A stretch of DNA of 64,000 nucleotides from Dendrolimus kikuchii (lineage: Eukaryota; Arthropoda; Insecta; Lepidoptera; Lasiocampidae), in contig CM034411.1 of assembly GCA_019925095.2 (NCBI GenBank), forward strand, positions 12,648,001 through 12,712,000, in the 5' to 3' direction. The first letter of the stretch is position 1, and each line of letters opens with the position of its first letter. The notes under the pieces were generated by a model that worked only from the letters and a program-made list of their open reading frames with translations, was not told the origin of the DNA and made no database searches. This document shows, one piece after another, positions 43,377 through 54,968 of this stretch. The position numbers and the translations under genes are program-made.

Positions 43377-43668
43377 TGCAGGAACGGAAAAAGAATACAA
43401 TTTCAGTAAGAGGCAACTTAACAACCCACAGCCAGGTGGTAGGGCATTTGCCCGACTGAATGGCTACCACCCCTAGTCTAAAATATATCGCCATAACAAC
43501 CTTGAGTTGTATTCCGGCATTAGTGACCAGGTTCCAGTTTCCCTTAAGAGAGCAGCAGCGCATTTGTAGCAACTTTGGTGTTGCAAATGTCAATAGGCGA
43601 TGGTAACCGCTTTCCATCAAGTGGGCCGTCTGCCTGTCTGCTGATCTCCTGCAATAAATAAAAACAAA
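43377..43668 (+). repeat. Family P retroposon, copy 13, boundary-defining
   Basis: Flanked by AAGTGACGAGACCG (43363-43376) and AAGTGGCGAGACCG (43669-43682), a 14-bp duplication with one mismatch. This fixes the element ends: 5' TGCAGGAACGG and 3' CTCCTGCAATAAATAAAAAC. The GGCCGGGCGGCC segment is deleted in this copy. Confidence 0.9.
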
Positions 43669-43732
43669 AAGTGGCGAGACCGCATCCAAATGCCCGTTTC
43701 TTCAATGTCTTTCCAACAATACAATGTTTTAT

Positions 43733-43803
43733 TGAAGTGAAACTTCTTTAGAATCGTTGTGATTTAAAACTCGATTAAACGAAAAACGGCGACACTAAAA
43801 ATA
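43733..43803 (+). repeat. Dispersed repeat G, copy 1
   Basis: TTGAAGTGAAACTTCTTTAG and GCGACACTAAAAATAAAT. The second copy is at 62512-62587. Confidence 0.7.
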
Positions 43804-43881
43804 AATATTTTATTTAATAATTTAAGCACTATGCTCATAAAGACAGAGTTGGAAATATTTTTAAGTTTTTAAAGTTCATAA

Positions 43882-44003
43882 ATCACTTGACATCTTTGTC
43901 TTCCGTGATCACGGCCACTGAAAAGTGGCCGAAACGTCGGAAAAACCAAAATCAAATAAAATTACCGCGCTTAAAACCGTTAAAACGTAGTTTTATTTCA
44001 TAA
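43882..44003 (-). repeat. Family M repeat with hairpin core
   Basis: Contains the palindrome CGGCCACTGAAAAGTGGCCG (43912-43931), an 8-bp stem with a 4-base loop, followed by AAACGTCGG and TTAAAACCGTTAAAACGTAG. Confidence 0.75.
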
Positions 44004-44629
44004 ATCAAATTGAAAGTAGAGCATTTGTTTCCTATTTTAGTTATCATAAGTCTCGTGTCATTTGTTCAAAGTGAAAATAAGGAATCTGATTAATATGTGT
44101 TATATATCTTAAATGTGTCATATATGAAATGTAATATTTTGCATTAAAATACGAAATAATTTTTGAGCTTGGTAAAAATATTATAAAAATAATAAACCTT
44201 ATAATTATGCTTATACTTTTGATACTCTATATTTATCTCATTCACTCGTAAGGCTACTTTTCTGAAGTTTCAATTCTGCTGTGTGTGAATCGTGAACTTC
44301 CATAGCACACTCGAAAGTAAGTGTATCCGATAGAAAACCGACAGACTTGCTACTTTGCGGCGATGCTCAGGGCTTTGAGTAGTCTTTACATGGTATCAGA
44401 CAGCGGGATCCACTAGCATAACAATCCAATAGACCTACAGTAATCGAAGCTTATTCTTGGTTGCATTCGTGTATGACATAACAGTAACAAGAGTTGGTGT
44501 TACGCTACACTTACATTGATTTACAAAGACGCCTCTACCTGTAGTTCCTACAAAAGTTCTGATTATTTCATGACAGACATTGACCTGCATAATAATAAGA
44601 AATTAATAATATTGGTAAATTAGGATAGA
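44004..44629. other. Unassigned AT-rich stretch
   Basis: Nothing recognised. Confidence 0.4.
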
Positions 44630-44633
44630 ATAT

Positions 44634-45020
44634 TGTTACAACTCAGATCCCAACAAAAAACAAAATCCACCTGCTTATCTGAAACAAAACACATTTTATT
44701 ACCTGCCGGCATTTAAACTAATTGTAACTCTTTTATGATCGCCTTCTTTTGTTTACTTTGTGTTTAAAATTTGTGATTAGAAAACAGCCCATTGTTTTAT
44801 TGTACTTTTTTATGGCAGTTTGCGGCCAAGTCATTAGCCAGGTGTGGCGGATTAAGTCGACTTAGATACGGGGACATTGCATTTGTGCAGTATAAAACGA
44901 TGACCTGATGGAGGGGGAGGCAGATATTTGTACCTGTGTTATATATGTTTGTATAGTTCTAATAAACTCTATAGTAATTCTAACGGCATTTTATTGTTTC
45001 GAGTCTCGCGACTCGTAACA
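44634..45020 (+). repeat. Solo LTR, family A, with ATAT duplication
   Basis: 387 bp with ends TGTTACAACTC and GACTCGTAACA. ATAT at 44630-44633 and 45021-45024. Shares TTTGTACCTGTGTTATA and the AGTTCTAATAAACTCTAT poly(A) region with 1-175. Confidence 0.85.
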
Positions 45021-45024
45021 ATAT

Positions 45025-45667
45025 ACTAACTAACAATCATTTTTTAACATTAAGTTTTAGAAGATAGAGATGCTGCTTGATTAATTGATTGAAGTCTAAA
45101 AAAAGTTTAGACGAGCAAAACCACATAGACACCTCCAGTAAATAATACAATGAAAAATACTTTCAAGCGTACAATATAAAACCACTACTTGCATGTACCA
45201 GATGTTTATTAAAATGTAACAAATTGTATGGTATAAAAATAAACTTAATTTTAAGAACACTAAAACAGATTTTTGCTTGTAAATTCATAGCAATTTGTTA
45301 GAGCATTATTATTGATCCACATAATAATACGGGGTCAAAAGTACCAGGGTTAATACAATGAAATAAATCGACAGCTAAGCAAGGGTTAACAGACAGATGG
45401 TCCATTTTCTGTGTCTTCATACTTAATCCCCTGTGGGGTAGTCACACAGATGTTCAGTTTGTGATATGCCTTATATATTTTAAATAATTATTAACTAATA
45501 ATAACAGTTCAGAAAGTCACGAGAAAAATTGAAAATAAATCCTAATAAAGACTATATTTTCTTACTTCAATTACTCAATTTATTTTTCGACAAAAAATTT
45601 CGTTCTTTCTTACTCAAGAAAATATTATCAGAGAAATGCCGGGTATGTCTGCTAGTACAGTGGTAAG
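45025..45667. other. Unassigned AT-rich stretch
   Basis: Nothing recognised. Confidence 0.4.
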
Positions 45668-45670
45668 TTA

Positions 45671-46032
45671 GGGAACATACCCACACTACGTGACCCGTTC
45701 AGGGGGGAGGGGGTCTTCAAAATACTACGCTTGGTCAGTGGTTTTTGCTCAGGTGGTTGTCATTTAGTATCCTGTTGGAAAAATCTCGTTTTTTAAACTC
45801 ACAAATGACAACACTAATGTATCCCTGGTGTCACGTGGCAAGCGCCGTATTAACAAAGACAAATATGAGTTAAAAAAAAGATTATTTTTTTTTGCAAAAA
45901 AATATTTAAACTATATTTAAGGATTAGTACGTGAAAACTAGAGGGGGGTCTTGACATATACTACGAGTGGTCACCGACGGGGGGGGGGGTAAAATATTGG
46001 AGGGGGGGATCACGTAATATGGGTACGTTCCC
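45671..46032. mobile_element. Inverted-repeat transposon with TTA duplication (MITE)
   Basis: 362 bp. The left end GGGAACATACCCACACTACG matches the reverse complement of the right end (GGGAACGTACCCATATTACG) over about 26 bp with few mismatches. TTA flanks it at 45668-45670 and 46033-46035. A 3-bp TTA target and GGG-starting ends fit PIF/Harbinger-type elements. Long G runs lie just inside both ends. No transposase. Confidence 0.78.
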
Positions 46033-46035
46033 TTA

Positions 46036-46458
46036 AATGCATATCATTCTTTGGATACAAACATTTCAGCTTAGTAATAAGTTATCGATCAAGTGAATGC
46101 CTGTGCAAACGATGATAAGGACTTATTCACAAGTTACAAAACTACTTAAGTAACGCACATATAAAACAGGTTTTAGATAGTACAATAACGACTAGGTTAG
46201 CTAAACTTTCACATAAGTACTTGAGTAAATATTTTTCTAAAACTTATTGCTCCTCTAGGCAAAACTCACGAACTGCATTTAGAAATACGATGCAACGAAA
46301 AGTTTCCTCTGAAGCAACATGTAACATAAGTTTCACCGGCACCATGTGTTGAAACTTGAAAGTATTAAAACATCACTTTTACCTTCTCGGAAAGGGTGTA
46401 AGTTTGATTTCGTAGTATAAGATACAAGACGAAGCGAGCTTGTAGACTTTGTTATGTA
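46036..46458. other. Unassigned stretch
   Basis: Nothing recognised. Confidence 0.4.
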
Positions 46459-46647
46459 TTTTTTTAATTGCACGAGTTCAGCAGACAAGTAGTTGGCCCA
46501 CCTGATGGAAAGCGGTTACCGTCGCCTATGGACATTTGCAACACCAAAGGTGCTACAAATGTATAAATACCTATACACTGTTGATATCTTAAGGGAGACT
46601 GAAACCTGGCCACTAATGCCAAGAACATAAATCAAGGTTGCTATATT
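46459..46647 (-). repeat. Family P retroposon, copy 14 (truncated)
   Basis: TTAATTGCACGAGTTCAGCA to AAGGTTGCTATATT, with a short insertion near 46560-46590. Confidence 0.7.
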
Positions 46648-46689
46648 ACCGCGGGGAAGACGTTAACATAATGCCTATTATATCTGCTT

Positions 46690-47060
46690 GTTTATTTATC
46701 TATCTGCTTGTCGGGCTGATTTCGCTGCGGTTCACTCGCTGGTCGATAGCAAATTCTTAGACATAATATCTGCGCTATTTTTTATCCCGGGAATCCAGCG
46801 GGAATTTTCCTGGGAATGATTTAAAGAGGCCAGATTGAAAATAAAATCGAATTCTAATGCAGCTTTCATTGGTCGATAGCAAATTTAATGTAATAAAATG
46901 TGTGATATTTTTTACTAGAGCAATTTGAAGTTGTACGGATGCATAAAAATTAGCTTAATCCGACACAGTTTCTTTAGATGCTGCGATACTTTGTGTCCTG
47001 GGAATCCCGCAGGAATTTCAAGTCAAGCGTGGACGATGTCGCGAGCATATCTAGTACTTT
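46690..47060 (+). mobile_element. Helitron-like element
   Basis: ATCCCGGGAATCCAGCGGGA, AGATGCTGCGATACTTTGTG and TCGCGAGCATATCTAGTA. Similar to 42055-42565. Confidence 0.5.
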
Positions 47061-47990
47061 ATAATATACAAATCATCGTATACATCACCTAAGTTAGATT
47101 AGTAAAAATATCCTTTAACTTAGGGTGGCTGTACCAAATCAATAGATTGGTCATTCATTCTTTCAAGCGAAAAGATCTACGAAAAAACTATTACATAAAT
47201 TTATTTATTCGCTTCGTGTTTAATAGCGATTTTGGAAAAATCCTCATAATATAATAAATCGTCATATCTGTCAGTTCCTGTCCTAGTAGAGTGCATAAAA
47301 TTTGGCACGAAAGTAAATTCCGTATGCGATTACAAACAGGTGTAGTGAAATCACAAAAATAAAACTAAAAATTATGCATTCATATTACATACAAACGCCT
47401 ATGTGCGTTGAACTCTCTATCATTCTTTAGTCACTTGTACTATACTCGTATGTGGTGGCCACAATTGGTTCTAATTCTCGCTTTCACAATACCACAATAA
47501 AAAGGCCTTAATTTCATCTATGAATAATAAAGCGGCAAGTCCTAGTGCAAAATGGCTGTGTCATTGAAAGAAGGACACGATGAAACTATATTTTGTTTTA
47601 CCATTCACCCATTGGACCGCATTTTTTTTTTAACGCAAGTCGCTTGTAACACGAACCTCTGGTTAAAAAGTACAAGCTCGCTTCAAATGCAGTCCCCTAC
47701 GGCACTACACTACAGCATGTCTAGATTGTTTACTCTTGGAAGAGCCACGTATCGGTTATAATTTCTTTCCAACTAAAGTTCCTGTTATCAGAATAGTGAC
47801 TTTGATTTTTCATAATAAAAAATATTCTTCGATGTTTATGTTTAAGAAACATACATACTATCACGTCTGTTTCCCATGGGGGTTGGCAGAGACGATGAAT
47901 CTCCATTTGCGACAACCCTGACACATAAATTATGCTTCATCTACTTTTATTGATCTCTTCACACGCACAGCACGTTCATTTCAGCAGCTT
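47061..47990. other. Unassigned stretch
   Basis: Short overlapping frames near 47552-47924 on both strands show no motif. Confidence 0.35.
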
Positions 47991-48200
47991 TTTACCTGAC
48001 ATTTGTTTAACAATTCTGCTATTTGATCAGGTGTATAACGTCGCGGTTTACCGACACCAATTGTATCATTCACAATGCTGTCATACATTTGTTTTGTGAT
48101 TCTGCTTTCATCCTTTCTCTCTGCATGCCCAAATCACCTTAACATTCTTTTTTCTACCCTTGTTATTTCATATTCTTTCAATCCACAATGTTCCCTTATC
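47991..48200 (-). pseudogene. LINE ORF2 C-terminal fragment
   Basis: The minus frame reads EYEITRVEKRMLR, stop (complement 48134-48136, where Trp is expected), FGHAERKDESRITKQMYDS, then NDTIGVGKPRRYTPDQIAEL and a stop at 47991-47993. The MLR-W-FGHAER pattern marks the end of RTE-like LINE proteins, a lineage different from copies T1-T6. Dead fragment. Confidence 0.65.
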
Positions 48201-48283
48201 ATACTAGTTAAAAAACGCCTTCAACGAATGAATTTAGAAAATTCCAGCCTTCTTTATATCTACCGTTTAGTTTTTTCACGATA

Positions 48284-48681
48284 GCAGTTACGCATAGAAC
48301 ATACCTCAAACAATAGCTATATAAAAAAACTTCTTCGATAACAGTGGTAAGTGGTAAGGAGTGGTAGCTATCCAGGCGGGCAAATACCCTACCGCCTGGC
48401 TGTAAGTTGTTTTGTCTCCTCTTACGACAGGCCGCCCGGCTGCAGGGAATTGTATTCTTTCTCCGTTCCTGCACGGATAGAAGCAGTTACGCATAGAACA
48501 TACATCAAACAATAGCTATATGAAAAAACTTCTTCGATAAGCGTGATAAGTGGTAAGGAGTGGTAGCCATCCAGGCGGGCAAACACTCTACCGCCTGGCT
48601 GTAAGTTGTTTTGTCTCCTCTTACCACAGCCCGCCCGGCTGCAGGGAATGGTATTCTTTCTCCGTTTCTGCACGGATAAAA
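48284..48681. repeat. Tandem duplication of a 199-bp block
   Basis: Units 48284-48482 and 48483-48681 both run GCAGTTACGCATAGAACATA ... ACTTCTTCGATAA ... GCACGGATA with about a dozen differences. Each includes a 5' part of a reversed family P element (copies 15 and 16 at 48350-48478 and 48549-48677). Confidence 0.85.
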
Positions 48682-48690
48682 CATTATCAG

Positions 48691-48925
48691 TGCATGAACG
48701 AAGAAAGAATACTAATTCCTGGGGCCGGGCAGCTTTTCACAAAAGGCGACAAAACGGTCCACAGCTGTATGATAAGGCATTTGCCCCTCTGGATGGCCGG
48801 CTACCACCCCTGGTCTAGAGTATGCCGCCATAACAATCTTCAGTTATATTCGGGCATTAGTGGCCAAGTTCCAGTCCCCTATTCGAAGACAGCACTTTGG
48901 TAGCCTCTTTGGTAACCTCTGGTGT
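48691..48925 (+). repeat. Family P retroposon, copy 17 (head-to-head with 16)
   Basis: TGCATGAACGAAGAAAGAAT to TTGGTAACCTCTGGTGTTAG. Diverged; the end is missing. It faces the two reversed partial copies with a 13-bp gap. Confidence 0.72.
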
Positions 48926-49872
48926 TAGAAGTGTTTTTTCTTCTAAGTCGTTCTATCACTGCTGAAAATCATGACTTTGTTGGCAGTGAATAATTTGCTC
49001 TCTCCACCGAGATCGTTTTAGTACCGACCGTCAGCAATCTGGTCAATCAATAGAATGGAAACGACAATAAATGGAAATGTTAATAGGCTATGATAACTAG
49101 TTTCGATCTTGGCCGTTAGAATCCAGGTCCTGATTGGAAGCGTTTTGTATAAGGCGATGGAGGACGCCGTGAGGAGGGAGAATCGTCCATTTATCCCTCA
49201 GCCAACATGTCGCGTCATCAATTGCGTAGTTAAGAGCACGGTAATACATATTCGTAGTTCCGTGGAGTGGCTCTTTTTGGACATTATGTTTATTTTATTA
49301 TATTACAGCTTTATTTATACACAAGTAGTATTAAATATAATTGTATTAGACAACCCTATATTACGTATTTCAGATAAAATACATAGATATAAACCTAATA
49401 ATTGTATTCTAGATGCTCCAACAGTACTGGGGATGAAAAGGCGATTTGAAAAAAATATATATTTCCGATAAAGTGCGCCTTTCGCCTGTTTGTTATACTT
49501 TAGCAATAAAAAAATCTTACCTAGAAACAGGAATTACGAGAGAAAATCCTCGCGTAACCGGCCTCAGACGCTATCTCTGACACGTATTTAGCACGTACAG
49601 ACGTTGGTAACGGTCTCATTGTAATTGTTAAGCGTGAGTTCACGTAACCAGAGATCAGAGATAAGCATACCATTCGGTGATACGAGGGATCGTCTTGAGA
49701 TTTTGCGGATAGGGTAAGAAATGTTAACGTGAAATTTTATACATATCGTTGCTGCTTTAAAATCTCCCGTGTGAATTTTTTGTTAAAAAAGTGTTCTCAG
49801 TCTAAAAAAGTGTTATCAGTAATCATAAGAATCAAAATCTCCCATACGAATATACTTATATAATATATTATA
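48926..49872. other. Unassigned stretch
   Basis: A 120-codon frame (49109-49471, +) has no recognisable motif. 49550-49700 is less AT-rich but not identified. Confidence 0.35.
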
Positions 49873-50141
49873 CTAGCTGACCTGGCGAACTTGGTACCGC
49901 CATATTTCCTGAATTACTAAAAGACTATTTCATGACAAAAAAAAAAATCACCAAAATTGGTCCAGGTGATTAGGATTCTAGAACTCGATCTCAGCGCTAC
50001 CTACCGGTTCCAATTGTGAATCTAAACCATCCCGGGACCCACTCAAACACACACACAAAATTTCATCAAAATCGGTAAAGTCGTTCTCAAGTTATGCGCA
50101 CACATACATTTCTATCATTCATTTTTATATATAAGAGAAGA
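49873..50141 (-). mobile_element. Short non-autonomous Helitron (269 bp)
   Basis: In minus reading it begins TCTTCTCTTATATATAAAAA and ends GTCAGCTAG (CTAG at 49873-49876). Flanks A and T. Shares one unit of the TCTCAGCGCTACCTACCGGT repeat with 40097-40530. Confidence 0.72.
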
Positions 50142-50620
50142 TTAGGTATTATTTTATCTTTCACTAAAAATATACGACGAACCCCTAAATCCATCAATCT
50201 TTTTACGCGCCTAACAGTATCAAATCTCACTTACTCGAGACATTACGACACCCGAAATTTCTCCTAAAAATTCCCAAGGACACAGTCACGACTTGGGATG
50301 AGTCCTAATTTGCTTTAGATCGAGAACGGTTCACACTTTCGATACTTGGTGCTAACGTCTTGAGTGTTACAAATTCCCTTTTTGGACACAATCAAAGTCG
50401 CGTAACGAAGTCCCTGTTAGGAAGTTTATAAACAAATCAATTTCGACCTTTTTCTAAGGGCCTTTTGGGACTTTCTTCAAGTTGTACTTGAAACATGTTG
50501 AGATGTGGCCAGTATCTTTCTATTATTGTAATGCATTATTTTTCGTAACTTTCTTTAGTAATACTTTATCCACTCATAAAGAAGATATTTTAATAATATA
50601 TAAAATTATTAAAGCTAGGC
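50142..50620. other. Unassigned AT-rich stretch
   Basis: Nothing recognised. Confidence 0.4.
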
Positions 50621-50624
50621 ATGT

Positions 50625-50710
50625 TTGCTGAGTAGTTTCTTGCGCCGCTTCTTCTCTTTAAGCCACAACATGTTGCGAAGCGGTGGTAAATTAGATTAGG
50701 CTTCCATAGA
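50625..50710 (-). repeat. Dispersed repeat F, reversed fragment
   Basis: TTTCTTGCGCCGCTTCTTCT and TTGCGAAGCGGTGG, the complement of 34680-34760. Confidence 0.6.
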
Positions 50711-50754
50711 GTAAATAATAACCATAAACAAAATTAAAATGAACAAGTTGACAG

Positions 50755-50900
50755 TAGACTAAATAAAACTTTATCAATACTCATTGACACTTGACATCTT
50801 TGTTTTCCGTGATCACGGCTATTAAAAAGTGGCCGAAACGTTAGAATAATAAAAATCAAATAAATTACCACGCTTGAAACCGTTAAAACGTAATTTTAAA
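50755..50900 (-). repeat. Family M repeat
   Basis: CATTGACACTTGACATCTTT, GTGATCACGGC, AAAAGTGGCCGAAACG and TGAAACCGTTAAAACGTAAT. Confidence 0.7.
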
Positions 50901-51639
50901 ACTTAAGAAAAAAAATATATAAATAGATTCGTATTTAAATACTAACTATTTTTCATTGAACTGGGCCTTGGGGTATGCATTTCTTCTGAACCTTACATGA
51001 TATCGAAAATTTAAGAAAAAAATTCCAGTTCGATCCCTAACATTTTTATTGAAATCCGTTGAACCGTTTCGGAGATTAATCGAGTCAAATTTTCCTATAG
51101 ACTGAAAACACTGCTCTAGTACCAAGCCTATCAACTCTAGTGTCCCCAGGGTTGTGTGTTATCGCCTAAGCTGTTTATTTTGTATATCAATGATATGTTA
51201 TCCATTGACAACATTCATTGCTAATAGACATAAAGAATGTATTACTAGTAAGGAAAAATGTAATAGTTTTTAAGATTTTCGAAAAGAAAGAAAAGAAAAA
51301 GAGGAAGATAACAAAATAAAAGATATCCCCCCTTTATTATCACAAAGAATGAAAAAATTAAGAAAGAAAATACAAATCTCCATTCTACCGTATAATGGAG
51401 GAGCAGGCGAAAAAAAAACATTCATTGCTATGCGGATGACAGCATTGGCGACGCGCAGTATTCTGGTCGTGTAAACGTCTCTCGCTCATTTGTCGAGGAA
51501 AGCCGGGTTAGCTAGCAGTTTTCACTTAAATTTCGCCAATTATTTTGTAATCACCGATAAATATTTCAATTTTGTTAGTAGGTAGGGCTTGGCATATTTG
51601 TCGCAGAATAGCCGATGAAACAAGTGAATTTTCGAGTGG
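50901..51639. other. Unassigned stretch
   Basis: 51035-51080 (TTGAACCGTTTCGGAGATTA) resembles Helitron-internal text. 51125-51230 (GTGTTATCGCCTAAGCTGTT, ATCAATGATATG) may be a trace of a LINE RT motif region (L-L-F-I-NDM). Not firm. Confidence 0.3.
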
Positions 51640-51830
51640 AGACTGCGTCTTGGCATACCTAGTATAGAACATACTACAGCCCGGTGGATCGACAAATTAC
51701 GCAAAATCGCAGGCAGAGACATCATGAAAACCGAAGACCGAGAAATATGTATGTGGCTCAAACTTGGAAGGCCTACGTCCAGCGGTGGACAATGGCTGGC
51801 TGATGACGATATATAGATAAACAAGTACAT
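51640..51830 (+). repeat. RTE-type LINE 3' end relic
   Basis: GCAAAATCGCAGGCAGAGAC, TTGGAAGGCCTACGTCCAGC and GGTGGACAATGGCTGGCTGA, with ATGACGATATAT tail. Same family as 29895-30113. Confidence 0.6.
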
Positions 51831-51974
51831 TATATAAATGTAACATGAATAGATATTAGTGACATCTTGGAAATAAAGAACTACTAATCATCAAGGAAAC
51901 ACAATGAAATACTTAGTGGGATTAGGATTCTTATTATTATTCTTCAATATTAATACATTGCAATTATTATAACA

Positions 51975-52560
51975 TGACATTCATAAAGGCTTTATTGTAC
52001 ACAAAAAGTTACATACACAATTATAAAACAGTGGTGATGTACAAAGGCGAGCTTAACCCTAAAAGAGTTTTCTTCCAGCAAACCTATGAGTCTAGCGAGA
52101 GGGGGAGAAGCAAAAGGCAGGGTTGTGTACGCCAAAGATATTTTACGTTATAACGTGTATTATAAATAATTTAACAAAAATAAATTATATACAAGATACT
52201 CATAAGATATATACATATATACATACATATATAGTGTAAAATACAGACATGTAAGGATAATTTAGCATAGATAGTGTTCTTTGACTTTTTTTTTGAAACT
52301 GCTCTCCGATGGGCTATCTCGGATCGTATGTGGCAGGGCGTTCCATAATCTAACTGCGTGGACGGAGAAAGAACCACTATAACATGCCGAAGAGTGTGTG
52401 GGTGCCTTGAGAAGAAGGGATTTAGAAGTTCTACAATGTTTGTCAGAAGGAACAAGAAATTCAAAACGTTGACGAAGATAGGAAGGAGAAATGGGGTTAT
52501 GTAAGATTTTATACAAAAATGTAACAATTGTATGTCATAAAACATTAAAAGTGTTGACTA
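51975..52560 (-). pseudogene. Jockey/CR1-like LINE 3' end with ORF2 C-terminus
   Basis: Complement 52262-52516 reads MYKILHNPISPSYLRQRFEF, then SFSVHAVRLWNALPHTIRDS and a stop. The 3' UTR runs to the AATAAAG-type end (complement near 51985-52010: TTTGTGTACAATAAAGCC). Related to but distinct from the element at 3492-4290. The RT catalytic domain is absent. Confidence 0.72.
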
Positions 52561-53135
52561 TACAAAAATAACTCGCAGATAAATTGCTACCTTCATAGCC
52601 GACTAACTTAGTTTGGGAAAAATAGCAAAATCGAAAACATTGATTTGTATTCCCCTTACCGACGAAGGCTTCCGTTGTTTTTTACATTTCTGCCTTCCAC
52701 GCTTGGTAATGTGGTTGACGGTGGCGTAAGCATTAAGCGGAGGCGAGAATCATACTACATCTAATGCTAAGTTGGAACATGACTTTGTCTCCAATATTCT
52801 TAGGTATTTGCTACTCTTACACACATTTTTATCTATTTTTAAGAGAATATATAAACACAATTACATAATATAAAAACGCAGTAATTAGAATAGAATAGAA
52901 TATCATTTATTGCATAAGCGGTCAGATACATATAATCAAAGTGAGAAAAGATGTTGTCTTCTTTATAAAAACGACAGTTTGTCCTTTCGAACATACAATA
53001 CAGACAGTTTATAATGTTGCTTGGCTATTATATAATATTATTATTATCATATCATTAAACTTATCTATGTTATTTATTACAAAATAATAATACAAAAACC
53101 TCACACTATTAAAAATACTTGTATAAAACATTTAG
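52561..53135. other. Unassigned AT-rich stretch
   Basis: Nothing recognised. Confidence 0.4.
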
Positions 53136-53252
53136 TTAATTAAAACTAGGCTTTAACGGTTTCAGGAGCAGCATTTTATTTGATTCGGCCATTTTTCCGT
53201 CGAAACGTCGAAATAAAAATCACATAAATCGTTACAACGTAGTTTTAATTAA
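53136..53252. mobile_element. Family M foldback MITE, complete copy (117 bp)
   Basis: Perfect 13-bp terminal inverted repeats TTAATTAAAACTA (53136-53148) and TAGTTTTAATTAA (53240-53252), extending imperfectly inward (GGCTTTAACGGTTT against AAATCGTTACAACG). No coding capacity. Confidence 0.75.
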
Positions 53253-53514
53253 GTGTACTAGTCGCGAAAACTTAAGAAAATATCATTTAGTTAAATTAAT
53301 TTCCTTCTGCATTATTCAAATTATTTTGTATCCACAGTATCTTTTGAGTTCATACTCTTTTGGCGCAGAAAACGTCCTCAGGTACTGATTATGACACAGT
53401 CAACTATTTTCTTAATAACACGTAAAAAGCAAGTAGGGATTAAATTAGTTTGAGCATTTATGTATCTATTGCCTTTTTCCTGCACCACCTACATCGCCTG
53501 ATTCAAATTTCTTT

Positions 53515-53625
53515 GATTTAGGTTGCCTGGAAGAGGTCGCTTATTGTATTGCCTAGAAAATATTGTAAATATGGTCTGTTTTTGTAATTGTATATTTTGG
53601 TATGCAATAAAGTGTTATCTGTCAT
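53515..53625 (+). repeat. LINE 3' tail relic
   Basis: TTAGGTTGCCTGGAAGAGGT to GGTATGCAATAAAGTG, as at 4165-4290. Confidence 0.55.
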
Positions 53626-54968
53626 TCTGATTTGTGGCGACATCTAATCATGTAGCGATCACGTTTTATACCATACCTAAAGTATTGTTCTCATAAGCAG
53701 TGTACAAGAGTTAATACTCAGGCTAAGCCAAGTATAATAACAAAATATTTTCTTAAGTTTTTATTAAGTATAATAACAATGTCAAAAAACTTATTGCGCC
53801 AAGCAGTCGATCGATATTTAGAGCACTAGCTAGACTAGACGGCAGTTAATACTACGTTCAGAGTTGAAATTCCTCGATGCGCTTCATACTTGAGCCATAG
53901 ACCAGGCAATCCTCGGTCAATGTTTATAGGAGAAAAACCATCGGTGGCGAACAAGGCCGCCTCCCGACGGCAAATATGCTGGACGAGTCGAATGCGAATT
54001 ACATACTCAGACAAATACGCATCGGAGTTATTCAATATGCGTATTTACGAAGTTATTCGATGAGGTAATAGTATGTTGATGAAGTGACGCCCTGTGGTCA
54101 GACGCGCTTGGAAGGTTCTTCCATGAAAACAAGACACAAAATTCGGGCAAATGCACAGCAGTATAAGAATTATGAAGGTATCGTTATAAGTGACAAACTT
54201 CGATTGTTTTCTTTATTTGACTACGAAACCATAAAAGAAGCATTTAATCGAAAAATGCCCAGTATCTCAAAAACTACTCAACTTTGGAAGCTAATATTTT
54301 CGTACTTATTGACCTAACTAAAAAAGTCGTTAAAGAACATTGTAATGACTTTTAAGATTAGTCTGGTATTACACACAATACAAAATTAATGTGTGTGTTT
54401 GTCTGCTGATTATTAATAAAAACCTTCCTACAAAATATCATGTTAATGCTCTTCACCTAAGGCGACTGCGTCAAATGACATCACAAAACTGCGGATTCCA
54501 TGTTTGCAAATTGGTTACGGAAGCCCAAAAGGCGACTTTCAAACTATATTATAATAAAGTGATTACCAGAAGGCCTTCGCCAACATTTATTTGTTCATTT
54601 TTGCCGCAATACTAAACTAGTTACGTCCAGAAGTAAGGCTCAGTTTCAAAGTCTTTGCCTTTGTAACATCTATCCAAATCGAATTACACCGCTATGCCCA
54701 GAGCGGGCTGGGTTGTGGCTCAAGGTGCAAAAATATGGCGAATTTAATACATTTAATTTTATATAATTCATTTTTCATTTAAGCTACGTCCCTTAATAGC
54801 GAGATACAATAAATTTCCGTATGTTTGCAAATTTCGAAAAATAGTCGATGGATCGATCGACTTGAAATTTTTATATAATTAGGTACAATTTTTTTAGAAG
54901 TGCATCTATAGTACCGCTCAAGTCACAAATCGTTATTTGCGATAATATTGTACTTCCTTTATAGTTAA
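53626..54968. other. Unassigned stretch with a repeat shared with 58200
   Basis: 54195-54290 (GACAAACTTCG...TTTGACTACGAAACCAT) is loosely similar to 58238-58330 (GACAAACGTCC...TTTGACTGTGGAACCGT). In one frame both give an F-S-FD-T...EF-RK pattern. No known family recognised. Confidence 0.3.

Noticed and set aside
48284..48681. CRISPR-like direct repeats
   Set aside because: Only two long units with internal retroposon sequence, in an insect-like genome. It is a tandem duplication.
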